DNA from: Sphingomonas sp. PP-CE-1G-424
Lineage (GTDB): Bacteria; Pseudomonadota; Alphaproteobacteria; Sphingomonadales; Sphingomonadaceae
NCBI RefSeq assembly: GCF_004341085.1
Contig: NZ_SLXW01000003.1
Coordinates: forward strand, 744,001 to 808,000
Length of the DNA: 64,000 bases
Reading direction: 5' to 3'
Part shown: positions 8,994 through 17,537 of the stretch, one piece after another
How the letters are laid out: each line of letters starts with the position of its first letter
How positions within the stretch are numbered: position 1 is the first letter of the stretch
Program-made: the position numbers and the translations under genes
The notes under the pieces: model-generated
Seen by the model: the letters and a program-made list of their open reading frames with translations, nothing else
Told to the model about the DNA's origin: nothing
Databases searched by the model: none

Positions 8994-10175
8994 CTAAGGA
9001 TCGCGACGAAGTCGTTCGATCGCATCCGCCAGGGTCGCAGTCGCATATACTGCAGCAAAACCAAGCCCAAATACGGGAAACCCGAGCAGCGCGAACGCGC
9101 CCACGATCAGCAGATAGGCCGCCGGACTCCCCCACCAGAGCCGACGATCGCGTTCGAGGATAGCGCGCTCGGCAAGGCCGCCGATCGCGATCAGCGCCGT
9201 GCCGATCGCCAGCGCCGTATTCTCGCCGGCACGTCCCGCGACGATGAACGCGAAGACCAAGATCGATGCAGCAGCGATGCCGCCGATCGCAAGCGTCTGC
9301 CACCGGGCCAGTGGGGCCTCGTCGCGAAGATCGCTCAGAACCGAGCCGAGCGCGAGCGCCACGCAGGCGACCAGCGCGATCACCAGACCCGCCGAGGCAA
9401 GACCGAACCCTATCGTCACCAGACCAGCGACGCCCAACGCCAGCCCCGCCGCGCCGACGCTTGCGCCCGCCGCGCCACGATCGACCAGCAACGGCAGGGC
9501 AAGTCGCGCGATCGGCGCCAGCACGAACCGATCGAACCAACCGCGCCGCCCCGACACGATCGTCATCAGCACCGCGCGTCCGCGCTCTTCCAGCGTGCGT
9601 GCCTGGCGTTCGATGCCGTGTCCGCCGCGCACCGCATCGGTCGGCAACAGAACCTGCGTCGCCCGCGACTGAACCGCGAACCGCAACAACGACGATTGCA
9701 GATCGTAATCCTGCGGCAGTCCGGCAACTTCGGCGATCCGGCTCGCACTGAGCCGCGCGACACCTGCCCATGCCATCTGGCCGCCAACCCGCTCGAACCC
9801 CGGCCCGGCATCGGCCTCCGGCACGACGAGCAGGCAATCGCCCTCTTCGGCGGCCATCGCCTTGACGATCGCATCGGTGGTGACAAGTCCGTCGCCGAGC
9901 ATCAGCACGCGCGCCAGCGGATGAAGCTTTTCGACCGCCTCGGCCGCAGATCGCACGGTATCCACGCTGACACCGCGCCGTCCGATCCGATTGATCGCCC
10001 CCAGTAGTTCGGGCGTCATTCGTGCGACGACGACGATCACCTGCGCCACGCCAGCGGCGATCAGCAATCGCGCCTGATACTCGATAAGGGTGACGCCGCT
10101 GAACGGAAGCGTGGCCGCCAGGCGATCGGGGCGATCGTCCGCGTCGTGAATTGCAAATAAGAGGCCGGCAAGCAT
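8994..10175 (-). CDS. Degenerate nucleotidyltransferase fused to a CDP-alcohol-transferase-like membrane domain
   Basis: 393 aa. Residues 1-200 look like a GT-A fold sugar-nucleotide/NTP transferase (FSGVTLIEYQARLLIAAGVAQVIVVV, then VLMLGDGLVTTDAIVKAM and LLVVPEADAGPGFERV) but the Gly-rich AxGxGxR signature at the N-terminus is absent. Residues 210-390 contain about six hydrophobic helices in the layout of CDP-alcohol phosphatidyltransferases. The expected D-x2-D-G-x2-A-R..D-x3-D motif survives only as D282-L-R-D285-E-A-P-L-A-R with no downstream aspartates. The order resembles two-domain inositol-phosphate cytidylyltransferase/synthase proteins, but both active sites look lost. It lies between an HPt-like gene and a DUF2336-like gene, all reverse. 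Confidence 0.55.
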   Translation of the reverse strand: MLAGLLFAIHDADDRPDRLAATLPFSGVTLIEYQARLLIAAGVAQVIVVVARMTPELLGAINRIGRRGVSVDTVRSAAEAVEKLHPLARVLMLGDGLVTTDAIVKAMAAEEGDCLLVVPEADAGPGFERVGGQMAWAGVARLSASRIAEVAGLPQDYDLQSSLLRFAVQSRATQVLLPTDAVRGGHGIERQARTLEERGRAVLMTIVSGRRGWFDRFVLAPIARLALPLLVDRGAAGASVGAAGLALGVAGLVTIGFGLASAGLVIALVACVALALGSVLSDLRDEAPLARWQTLAIGGIAAASILVFAFIVAGRAGENTALAIGTALIAIGGLAERAILERDRRLWWGSPAAYLLIVGAFALLGFPVFGLGFAAVYATATLADAIERLRRDP

Positions 10176-10281
10176 CGTCGGCTGTTAGGCGGTCGATGGC
10201 GTCCTGCAAAGCCCGGGTTCGGGTGGAACGCCCCTCGATACGGCTCAATCCGCGTGAAAGCGCGGATCGACCGGTGTGGGA

Positions 10282-10575
10282 TCAAAGACTGGCTACGGCC
10301 CGGCGGAGTTTCTTCAGACCTTCGGCATCGCGGGGATCGCCGTCTGCGACCAAGGTCGCGATCGTCATCAACCGGATCGCGCCAAAGCTCGCGGCCAGTC
10401 CCTTCAACCGCCACACCGCGGCGCGCCAGTCGTCGACGTCGGTCGCCAGCGTCATCGCCGTCAGTGCCCGTTCGGCGCTTTCGATGAACGCGATTCGCAA
10501 CTCGGCGATCAGGATGGGTTCGTCACCCACCGCGGCCGCCAGCGTGGCATCGATTGCTCCGGGGTCATACGCCAT
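10282..10575 (-). CDS. HPt-like protein lacking the phosphotransfer histidine
   Basis: 97 aa, all helical, the usual size for a single HPt domain. The HPt core H-x-L-K-G is present as W55-R-L-K58-G59 (AAVWRLKGLAASFGA), so the phospho-accepting His is Trp. The Gly/Ala-rich packing residues after it are kept (LAASFGA). ATG 10575 is preceded by AGGG at a 5-nt distance; the frame continues upstream, but that sequence overlaps the start of the divergent gene. It is the first gene of a reverse cluster of four, 106 bp before the NTP-transferase-like gene. It could act as a binding decoy for receiver domains rather than as a relay. Confidence 0.6.
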   Translation of the reverse strand: MAYDPGAIDATLAAAVGDEPILIAELRIAFIESAERALTAMTLATDVDDWRAAVWRLKGLAASFGAIRLMTIATLVADGDPRDAEGLKKLRRAVASL

Positions 10576-10678
10576 GTCGCCCTGCTTACCGGACGGATGC
10601 TTAAGGGAAGATTGCACAAGGCGTTTTGTCCGGCCACGTTTCGTGATACTTCGACAGCTCATGAACGGGGGTTCGCCA

Positions 10679-12967
10679 ATGATCGGGTTTCGTGCGGCGG
10701 CAGGCAATGCCCATCCCATTCGCGCGGATATCGTGATGGAACCGGTATCGGACCCTATGCCCCAGAGCGCGTATCAGGAAACATTCGAAGCGTTCGAGGT
10801 GGATGATCCCGCGCGCGGCCTTAGTCGGGTGTTTGCGGGGATTGCGATCTTCGGCGTGTTGGCATGGCTGTTCGGCATGGTCTGGTTCGCACGGGATGCG
10901 CTGGCGACGATCGAACCTCTCGCACTCGTCCAGTTCGTCGCCGCACTCTGCGTGGTTCCGGTGCTTGTCGGGATCGTCTGGCTCCTCGCGATGCGGACCA
11001 GTCGCGCCGAAGCGTATCGGTTCGGCGTCACGGCTCAGGCTATGCGCGACGAGGCGGCAAGCCTGGAGCGGACCGTCGCCGCCTTGTCGAATACGATCGA
11101 GGCCAACCGCGCGCAGCTCGCCGAGCAAGTCGATACGTTCCTGCTGATGGGCAATGGCGCGACCGAACAGCTTGCCGCGATTGGTCGCGGCATGGCGTCG
11201 GAGATCGACCAGGCCGCCGCGCACGCCCGCAACCTCGCCACGTCGACCGCCGGTGCGCAGTCCAGCCTCGGCGTCCTGATCGCCACCCTTCCCCGCGCGC
11301 AGGCGGATATCGACGACGTCGCCAAGCGGCTCGAACGTACCGGTCTGTCGGCGAGCGAACACGCCGCGGCCCTCGATGCGCAGATCGTCGCGCTCGCCGA
11401 ACGCGGCCGCGAGGCCGACACAATGGCAAGCGGTGCCGCGCAACGTCTCGCCGCACATATCGTCCGGATGGAAGCGACCAGTCAGACCGCGGGCGCGCAT
11501 CTCGAATCGGTCACCGACGGCATGTCCGCCGCGGTCGACGCGCTGCTCAACCGCACCGCCGATGCCGTCGATCTGTCGAGGCGGGGAATCGCCGCGCAAG
11601 GCGACGCGATGCTGGCGATGGTCGGGGCCAACCAATCCGCGCTCGACAGCGCCGCGCGCGATAGCGCCGAAGCGCTCGCGCACCGCATCGCCGCGGTCGA
11701 GGACGCGATCGAGCGCGTCGCGATCCGCCTCGACCTGCAACGCAGTGCCGGCGACCGGATCGTCGACGACCTTCACGCCGGGCTCGGCGACGTCGAGGCG
11801 CGGATCGAGCTATTGCACCGCCACGGCACCGAGCGCACGCAGGGTCTGGCCGCATCGATCAGCGCGCTGGGCGGTTCCGCCGACGCGATGACCGAGGCAC
11901 TCCGGACCGGCGACGACATGGCGCACCGGACGATCGCCACGACCGAGACGCTGCTCGTCGCGCTCGACGCCGCCGCACGCGAGATCGACGAGACGATGCC
12001 GGCCGCACTCGGCCGCCTCGATTCGCAGGTACTGGCCAGCAAGAGCATCGTCGTCTCGGCGCGTCCCGACCTGCTCGCGCTCGTCACCGCCGCGGAGAGC
12101 ACGCACGACGCGATCGAGGCGATTGCCGGGGTCATCGGCGAACAGCGCCATGTGCTCGATACGCTCTCGACCGACCTGCTTAACACGCTCAACACAGGCC
12201 GCGCGAAGGCCGATGCGCTCGGTCACATGGTCGATGAAGCTATCGGCCGGACGCAGCATTTCGCCGAAGACGCCGCGCCGCAGCTGATCGAAGCGCTCCA
12301 CCGCGTCCGCGAGACTGCTGCCGTCGCCGCCGACAAGGCGCGCGAGACGCTGTCGAAGGTCATACCCGAGGCCGCAGCCGCACTCGAAGCCGCCAGCGCC
12401 GACGCGATGCGCCGCGCGACCAACGACACCGTCGAACGGCAGGTCAAGGCGCTCACCGACGCCACCGGCGCCGCGGTCGACGCGGCGACCGGCGCAACCG
12501 AACGCCTCGCGCGCGAAGTCCAGGCGATCGTCGACCAGACTGCGATCGTCGAAACGCGGATCCAGGAAGCGCGTACAGAACGCGAAGACGCCGACCAAGA
12601 CACGTTCGCACGCCGCGTCTCGCTGCTGATCGAATCGCTCAACTCGGCCTCGATCGACATCACCAAGGCGATCGCCCCCGAAATCTCGGACAGCGCATGG
12701 GGCGCGTATCTGAAGGGCGACCGCGGCGTCTTCACGCGTCGCGCGGTCCGTATCCTGGACGCCAGCGAAGTCCGCGAGATCGCCGGCCTGTACGATGAGG
12801 ACGAGACCTTCCGCGAGATGGTCAACCGCTACATCCACGACTTCGAAGCGATGCTCCGCACGATCCTGACGCAACGCGACGGCTCGCCGCTCGGCGTGAC
12901 GTTGCTGTCGTCGGACATGGGCAAGCTGTACGTAGCACTGGCGCAGGCGATCGAACGCCTGCGCTGA
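10679..12967 (+). CDS. Membrane-anchored long coiled-coil protein
   Basis: About 762 aa. Two transmembrane helices near residues 51-70 and 81-105 are followed by about 500 residues of Ala/Glu/Arg-rich heptad-like sequence with no Pro and almost no Cys. The C-terminal block of about 120 residues is more compact and conserved-looking (SLLIESLNSASIDITKAI, GAYLKGDRGVFTRRAVRIL, TFREMVNRYIHDFEAM, LLSSDMGKLYVALAQAI). GGGGG at 10667-10671 lies 7 nt before ATG 10679; ATG 10661 and 10736 are alternatives. It resembles methyl-accepting or division-scaffold proteins in outline but has no MCP hairpin signature. It is divergent from the HPt-like gene with about 100 bp between starts. I do not recognise a characterised family. 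Confidence 0.75.
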   Translation: MIGFRAAAGNAHPIRADIVMEPVSDPMPQSAYQETFEAFEVDDPARGLSRVFAGIAIFGVLAWLFGMVWFARDALATIEPLALVQFVAALCVVPVLVGIVWLLAMRTSRAEAYRFGVTAQAMRDEAASLERTVAALSNTIEANRAQLAEQVDTFLLMGNGATEQLAAIGRGMASEIDQAAAHARNLATSTAGAQSSLGVLIATLPRAQADIDDVAKRLERTGLSASEHAAALDAQIVALAERGREADTMASGAAQRLAAHIVRMEATSQTAGAHLESVTDGMSAAVDALLNRTADAVDLSRRGIAAQGDAMLAMVGANQSALDSAARDSAEALAHRIAAVEDAIERVAIRLDLQRSAGDRIVDDLHAGLGDVEARIELLHRHGTERTQGLAASISALGGSADAMTEALRTGDDMAHRTIATTETLLVALDAAAREIDETMPAALGRLDSQVLASKSIVVSARPDLLALVTAAESTHDAIEAIAGVIGEQRHVLDTLSTDLLNTLNTGRAKADALGHMVDEAIGRTQHFAEDAAPQLIEALHRVRETAAVAADKARETLSKVIPEAAAALEAASADAMRRATNDTVERQVKALTDATGAAVDAATGATERLAREVQAIVDQTAIVETRIQEARTEREDADQDTFARRVSLLIESLNSASIDITKAIAPEISDSAWGAYLKGDRGVFTRRAVRILDASEVREIAGLYDEDETFREMVNRYIHDFEAMLRTILTQRDGSPLGVTLLSSDMGKLYVALAQAIERLR

Positions 12968-12992
12968 ACCGCACCTCATAGGAGCTTTCGAA

Positions 12993-13013
12993 ATGATCCA
13001 GCGTCACCGCTAA
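12993..13013 (+). CDS. Possible six-residue leader ORF (MIQRHR)
   Basis: ATG-ATC-CAG-CGT-CAC-CGC-TAA. AGGAG at 12980-12984 gives an almost perfect ribosome site 8 nt before it. It ends 55 bp before the SDR gene. It may be a leader/upstream ORF, the remnant of a longer gene start, or chance. Confidence 0.25.
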   Translation: MIQRHR

Positions 13014-13068
13014 CGCGGCCCTCGCCAGCGGAGCAACCCGCCGACCGGACTCATATTTCGAGGCTTAC

Positions 13069-13848
13069 ATGCCCAGACTGAACACCAAGATCTGCGTCGT
13101 CACCGGCGCAGCACGTGGCATCGGCCGCGCGATCGCCGAACGCTTCCATGACGAAGGCGCCATCGTCATCCTCACCGACATCGACGAAACCGCCGGCGCC
13201 GAGACTGCGGCGGCGATAGGCTGCCGGTTCGAAAAGCTCGACGTCCGCGAAGAAGCGGACTGGCGACGGCTGACCGAGGTCGTTCCGGTGGTCGACGTGG
13301 TCGTCAATAATGCCGGCGTGACTGGTTTCGAGCACGGCATGGTCGCGCACGATCCGGAACATGCGAGCTTGTCGGACTGGCGCGCAGTTCACGCGGTCAA
13401 CCTCGATGGCACATTCCTCGGTTGCCGCTATGCGATCGGTGCGATGAAGGCGGCTGGCACGGGCTCGATCATCAACATCTCGTCGCGCTCAGGGCTGGTC
13501 GGCATTCCCCTCGCCGCGGCCTATGCGTCGTCGAAGGCCGCGATCCGCAATCACAGCAAAACGGTTGCGCTGTATTGCGCGCAGCAGGGTTGGAAGATCC
13601 GCTGCAACTCGGTGCATCCCGCGGCCATCCTGACGCCAATCTGGGAACCGATGCTCGGGGATGGAGCTGACCGGGAGGCGCGGATGGCAGCGCTGGTGGC
13701 GGATACGCCGTTGAAGCGGTTCGGGATGCCGGAGGAAGTGGCCGCGGTTGCGGTGATGCTGGCGTCGGACGAGGCGACGTATATTACGGGGACGGAGATC
13801 AATATCGATGGCGGTTTGCTGGCGGGCTCGGCCGCGTCGCCGAGGTAA
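13069..13848 (+). CDS. SDR-family NAD(P)-dependent oxidoreductase
   Basis: 259 aa classical short-chain dehydrogenase. The Rossmann motif TGAARGIG is at residues 12-19, NNAG at 80-83, the catalytic set Asn111, Ser138/139, Tyr152 and Lys156 (YASSK) is complete, and the C-terminal GTEINIDGG is typical. Asp at the end of strand 2 (ILTDID) suggests NAD rather than NADP. The substrate cannot be read from sequence; hydroxysteroid- or hydroxyacyl-type alcohols are the common ones for such enzymes. The gene stands alone between the coiled-coil gene and an intergenic inverted repeat. Confidence 0.93.
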   Translation: MPRLNTKICVVTGAARGIGRAIAERFHDEGAIVILTDIDETAGAETAAAIGCRFEKLDVREEADWRRLTEVVPVVDVVVNNAGVTGFEHGMVAHDPEHASLSDWRAVHAVNLDGTFLGCRYAIGAMKAAGTGSIINISSRSGLVGIPLAAAYASSKAAIRNHSKTVALYCAQQGWKIRCNSVHPAAILTPIWEPMLGDGADREARMAALVADTPLKRFGMPEEVAAVAVMLASDEATYITGTEINIDGGLLAGSAASPR

Positions 13849-13861
13849 AGGCTAAATTGCA

Positions 13862-13983
13862 ATCCTCCCCCGTCAGGGGGAGGTGGTTGGCACTTGCCAG
13901 ACGGAGGGGGAGGTCAGGGAAAACCTCTGCTCCGTGCCCTCCCCTCCGTCACTTTCGGTGCCCCCCCCCTGGCGGGGGAGGAT
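13862..13983. repeat. Inverted-repeat element, ATCCTCCCCC family
   Basis: ATCCTCCCCCGTCAGGGGGA at 13862-13881 mirrors the right end (CTGGCGGGGGAGGAT, ending 13983). An inner pair, ACGGAGGGGGAGG near 13900 and CCCTCCCCTCCGT near 13937, is also complementary, so the whole unit can fold into one long hairpin. It sits between the convergent SDR and DUF1467 genes, where it could serve as a bidirectional terminator. Confidence 0.8.
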
Positions 13984-13995
13984 CGTTAAGGTCCC

Positions 13996-14277
13996 TCAGC
14001 GCGTGACCATGTTGCCGCGGTCGAACAGATCGACCGTCTGCGGCGTGATCCACCCGTAGGAATAATTCAGCTGGAACAGCACGAACAGCACCGTCGCGAC
14101 CACAGTCACCCGCCATGCCGTCCGCCCAGACCGAAACTCGTGCGGCGCGCTTTCGGCCTGGCCGGGGACGTGTTCGCCCCCAACCTCGCGCGTCGTCTTC
14201 ACGCCAAATGGCAGGACCAGGAACACCGAGAACGACCAGAACAGGACGTAGATCGCGAGTGCCGAGGTCCAGCGCAC
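13996..14277 (-). CDS. DUF1467 family membrane protein
   Basis: 93 aa with two hydrophobic helices (residues about 5-24 and 58-74) and a polar middle with the typical PGQAESAPHEF stretch. The DUF1467 family is found after RNase J in many alphaproteobacteria and has no known function. GTG start, 4 bp after the rnj stop, so it is the last gene of the birA-coaX-rnj block. Confidence 0.85.
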   Translation of the reverse strand: MRWTSALAIYVLFWSFSVFLVLPFGVKTTREVGGEHVPGQAESAPHEFRSGRTAWRVTVVATVLFVLFQLNYSYGWITPQTVDLFDRGNMVTR

Positions 14278-14281
14278 CCGA

Positions 14282-15919
14282 TCAGCCCTCGATCAGCAGC
14301 ACGTCGACGATCGGCTGCTTGCCGGTCCAGCGCTTGGCGACCTTGCGCACCGCGAGACGGATCTGCTCGCGCATCTTCTCGCTCTCGCGCTTGCCGCCGC
14401 GCACCGTGTCCGCGGCCGCCTGGACCGCATCGGCGATGAATGCCGCACGATCTTCCTCGACCGGCACGCCCTGCACGCGGACCTGCGGCTGGCCGACCAT
14501 CCGGCCGTCCTTGCCGAGCGCGACACCGACCGAAATCTGGCCGTTGATCGCCAGCTTGCGCCGCTCGCTCAGCGTCGCGCCGTCCGCCGGCAGGATCACG
14601 TCGCCGTCGAGCACCAGACGCCCGACCGTCGCATTGCCGATCTTCGCAGGGCCCTTGGGCGCCAGACGGATGATGTCGCCGTTGCTCTGCACGATCGCGC
14701 GCGGAATGCCCTGCTCGAGACCGAAGCGCGCATGCTCCATCATGTGGCGCATCTCGCCATGCGTTGGCACGAGCACCTCGGGCCGCAGCCAGTCGTACAT
14801 CTGCGCGAGTTCTGGCTGACCCGGATGGCCCGACACATGGACATGCGCCTGGCGCTCTGTGATCATGCGGATGCCCTTGGCCGCCAGCGTGTTCTGGATG
14901 CGCCCGATCTGGACCTCGTTGCCCGGAATCTGCTTCGACGAGAAGATCACCGTGTCGTCGGCCTCGAGCGTGATTGTGTGCTGGCCATTGGCGACACGTG
15001 CGAGCGCCGCGCGCTCCTCACCCTGGCCACCGGTGGCGATGATCAGGACCTTGTTCTTGGGCAGGCGCATTGCCTCGTCGGGGCTGATCGTGTCGGGAAA
15101 ATCCTTCAGATAGCCCGTCGCGCGCGCCACCTTGATGATCCGGTCGAGCGAACGCCCGGTCACGCACAGCTTGCGCCCGGTTTCCTTCGCGACTTCGCCG
15201 AACGTGTGGAGACGCGCCGCATTCGATGCGAAGCTGGTGATCATCACGCGGCCCTTGGCCTTGCTGACCTCCTCGAACAGGCCCTTCCGCACGGTGCTCT
15301 CGCTGCCCGATGCGGTGGTGTTGAAGATGTTGGTCGAATCGCAGACGAGGACGTCGACGCCCTTGTCGCCGATCGCTATGAAGCCCTCGGGCGTGGTCGG
15401 GTTGCCGATCACCGGGTTCTTGTCGAGCTTCCAGTCGCCGGTGTGGAACACGCGACCGTAAGGCGTGTCGATCAACAGCGCGTTCGCCTCGGGAATCGAA
15501 TGCGACATCTCGACGAAAGTGAAGCCGAACGGCCCGAGCTGGAAATTGCCGCCCATCGGGATCATCTTAAGCTTCACGCGGTTGGCGATGCCCTCTTCCT
15601 CGAGCTTGCCGCGGATCAGGCCCATCGTGAACGGCGTCGCGTAGATCGGCACGCCAAGGTCTTCGGCGAGATACGGCAACGAGCCGATGTGATCTTCATG
15701 GCCGTGCGTGATGACGATGCCGAGCAGGTCGTCGATCCGGTCCTCGATAAAGGACAGGTCTGGCAGGATCACGTCAACGCCAGGATATTGCGGATCGGCG
15801 AAGGTGATGCCGAGATCGACCATCACCCACTTGCCTTGGCAGCCGTACAGGTTGACGTTCATGCCGATTTCGCCGGAGCCGCCAAGGCCACAGAAAAGGA
15901 GTTCGTTCTTCGGAGTCAT
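14282..15919 (-). CDS. rnj: Ribonuclease J (metallo-beta-lactamase / beta-CASP)
   Basis: 545 aa RNase of the RNase J type, acting as 5'-3' exonuclease and/or endonuclease in rRNA maturation and mRNA decay. The zinc-binding motif H72-x-H74-x-D76-H77 (THGHEDHIGS) is intact, followed by the second metal site (FHTGDWKLD) and beta-CASP motifs (CDSTNIF; IIATGGQGEE; HVSGHPG). The C-terminal domain is complete. ATG 15919. It lies 63 bp after the coaX stop on the same strand, in the conserved nuoN-birA-coaX-rnj order of alphaproteobacteria. Confidence 0.95.
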   Translation of the reverse strand: MTPKNELLFCGLGGSGEIGMNVNLYGCQGKWVMVDLGITFADPQYPGVDVILPDLSFIEDRIDDLLGIVITHGHEDHIGSLPYLAEDLGVPIYATPFTMGLIRGKLEEEGIANRVKLKMIPMGGNFQLGPFGFTFVEMSHSIPEANALLIDTPYGRVFHTGDWKLDKNPVIGNPTTPEGFIAIGDKGVDVLVCDSTNIFNTTASGSESTVRKGLFEEVSKAKGRVMITSFASNAARLHTFGEVAKETGRKLCVTGRSLDRIIKVARATGYLKDFPDTISPDEAMRLPKNKVLIIATGGQGEERAALARVANGQHTITLEADDTVIFSSKQIPGNEVQIGRIQNTLAAKGIRMITERQAHVHVSGHPGQPELAQMYDWLRPEVLVPTHGEMRHMMEHARFGLEQGIPRAIVQSNGDIIRLAPKGPAKIGNATVGRLVLDGDVILPADGATLSERRKLAINGQISVGVALGKDGRMVGQPQVRVQGVPVEEDRAAFIADAVQAAADTVRGGKRESEKMREQIRLAVRKVAKRWTGKQPIVDVLLIEG

Positions 15920-15982
15920 TGATTACTTTCAGGATTATACAGGAATATGGCCCGCAGGCCGGTCGGCGCGAGCCCAATGGCC

Positions 15983-16759
15983 CTAGATATGGTGACGATC
16001 CCACATCATCGCCAGCCCCTGGATCGTCAGGTCGGCTTCGATGACGTCGAACACGTCGGTCTGTTTCTCGAATAATGTGGCAAGCCCGCCGGTGGCGACG
16101 ACCTTCACGGGACGGCCGATCTCGCGTTTCATCCGCGCGACCAAACCCTCGATCATCGCGACATAGCCCCAATAGATGCCGATATGCATCTGCGAGACGG
16201 TGTTGAGCCCAATGACACTCGTGTCGGTCGGTGCCTCGATCGCGATCCGCGGGAGTTTTGCCGCAGCGGTCACCAGCGCGTCGAGCGACAGGTTGATCCC
16301 CGGCGCGATGATCCCGCCCTTGTACGCGCCGCTATAGTCGACGACGTCGAACGTGGTCGCGGTGCCGAAATCGATAACGATCAGGTCGCCCGGATGCAGC
16401 GCATGCGCGGCGATCGTGTTGACTGCACGATCGGCGCCAAGCGAGGCCGGCTCGTCGACGTCGATCGCGATGCCCCATTCGATCGGCGCATGGCCGGCGA
16501 TCAGCGCGTCGGTGTTGAAGTATTTCGACGCGAGCACCTGGAGGTTGTGCAGCGCGCGCGGCACGACGGTAGCGACGATCACGCCCTTCACCGCGTTACG
16601 ATCATGCCCGCCAAGCTGCATCAACTGGCTTAACCACACCGCATACTCGTCCGCCGTCCGCCGAGGATCGGTCGCGATCCGCCAGCGCGCAACGATCTCG
16701 CCGGCTTCGACCAGCGCAAACACGACATTGGTATTGCCGGCATCGATGGCGAGCAGCAT
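15983..16759 (-). CDS. coaX: Type III pantothenate kinase
   Basis: 258 aa; phosphorylates pantothenate in the first step of CoA synthesis. The ASKHA-fold signatures are present: [11 protein letters not shown] at the N-terminus (phosphate loop), [12 protein letters not shown] and [13 protein letters not shown] in the middle, with a K+-dependent type III layout. ATG 16759 is chosen because the conserved [10 protein letters not shown] follows directly; upstream in-frame sequence belongs to the birA end. The gap to birA is 10 bp, so they are co-transcribed. Confidence 0.95.
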   Translation of the reverse strand: MLLAIDAGNTNVVFALVEAGEIVARWRIATDPRRTADEYAVWLSQLMQLGGHDRNAVKGVIVATVVPRALHNLQVLASKYFNTDALIAGHAPIEWGIAIDVDEPASLGADRAVNTIAAHALHPGDLIVIDFGTATTFDVVDYSGAYKGGIIAPGINLSLDALVTAAAKLPRIAIEAPTDTSVIGLNTVSQMHIGIYWGYVAMIEGLVARMKREIGRPVKVVATGGLATLFEKQTDVFDVIEADLTIQGLAMMWDRHHI

Positions 16760-16769
16760 CAGCGGGGCC

Positions 16770-17537
16770 TCAAAGCAGGAAGACGTCGGCAGCGTGAATG
16801 ACACGCCGCTCGCCAGACGCCAAGCGCAGGATCAGCGCGCCGTCGGTGTCGAGCCCGACGAACAGGCCGTCGATGCCGCTGCCATCCGGAAGGCGGGCGG
16901 TAAGCGCGGTACCGGCTGGGTGCGCACAATCGACCCAGCGCTCGCAAACGGGCGCGATGCCTTCGGTGCGCCAGCGGCCAATCCAGCGCGCGAAACTGTC
17001 GGCGAGGATGTCGAGGAACATCGCCGGGTCGACCACAACGCCGTGCGCGGCGAGATCGGTCGCCGCACGATCGGGCAGATCGGGATGGTGCGCGATGTTG
17101 ACGCCGTAGCCGACGATCACCGCATTGTCCGCGCGTTCGAGCAGGATGCCCGACAGCTTGGCATCCGCGAGCAGCAGGTCGTTCGGCCATTTCAGGACCA
17201 GCGTCTCGCTCGCATCGGTCGTGCCCTGGCAGATCCCGGCAACGAGAAACGTCGACACCGTTTCCTGCAAGGCAACCGCGGCGACCAGCGCGAGGCTGGC
17301 GGCCGGCGGATCGTTCGGCCGCAACCGGACGAGCGTGCTCACGTAGAGGTTACCCTCGGGCGACGACCATGCGCGCCCGAGCCGCCCCCGCCCCGCCGTC
17401 TGCCGGATCGCGCGCAACCAAAGACCGTCTTCGGCACCGCCGCGTGCAAGCTCCAGCAGGTCGGCGTTGGTCGATCCTGTTTCCGCGACGGTGCGGATGA
17501 TGCTCAGAACAACGCCCGTGCGGCCGCCATCGTCCAC
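16770..17537 (-). CDS. birA: Biotin--[acetyl-CoA-carboxylase] ligase
   Basis: Attaches biotin to the carboxyl carrier protein. Only the catalytic and C-terminal domains are present; there is no N-terminal helix-turn-helix, so it is a class I ligase with no repressor role. Motifs: [23 protein letters not shown] (biotinyl-AMP loop), [17 protein letters not shown]. The start is doubtful: GTG 17537 overlaps nuoN by 34 bp and has no clear ribosome site, whereas a CTG at 17507 forms a CTGA overlap with the nuoN stop. No ATG or TTG is available before the conserved [10 protein letters not shown]. Confidence 0.9.
   Translation of the reverse strand: MDDGGRTGVVLSIIRTVAETGSTNADLLELARGGAEDGLWLRAIRQTAGRGRLGRAWSSPEGNLYVSTLVRLRPNDPPAASLALVAAVALQETVSTFLVAGICQGTTDASETLVLKWPNDLLLADAKLSGILLERADNAVIVGYGVNIAHHPDLPDRAATDLAAHGVVVDPAMFLDILADSFARWIGRWRTEGIAPVCERWVDCAHPAGTALTARLPDGSGIDGLFVGLDTDGALILRLASGERRVIHAADVFLL

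Noticed and set aside
10151..10678. N-terminal extension of the coiled-coil gene
   Set aside because: Upstream in-frame sequence overlaps the HPt-like gene on the other strand and does not resemble the protein; a ribosome site supports ATG 10679.
14732..15922. A 396-residue frame opposite rnj
   Set aside because: It is the antisense shadow of RNase J; GC-rich codon use leaves the opposite strand open, and the product is His/Arg/Asp-rich with no known fold.
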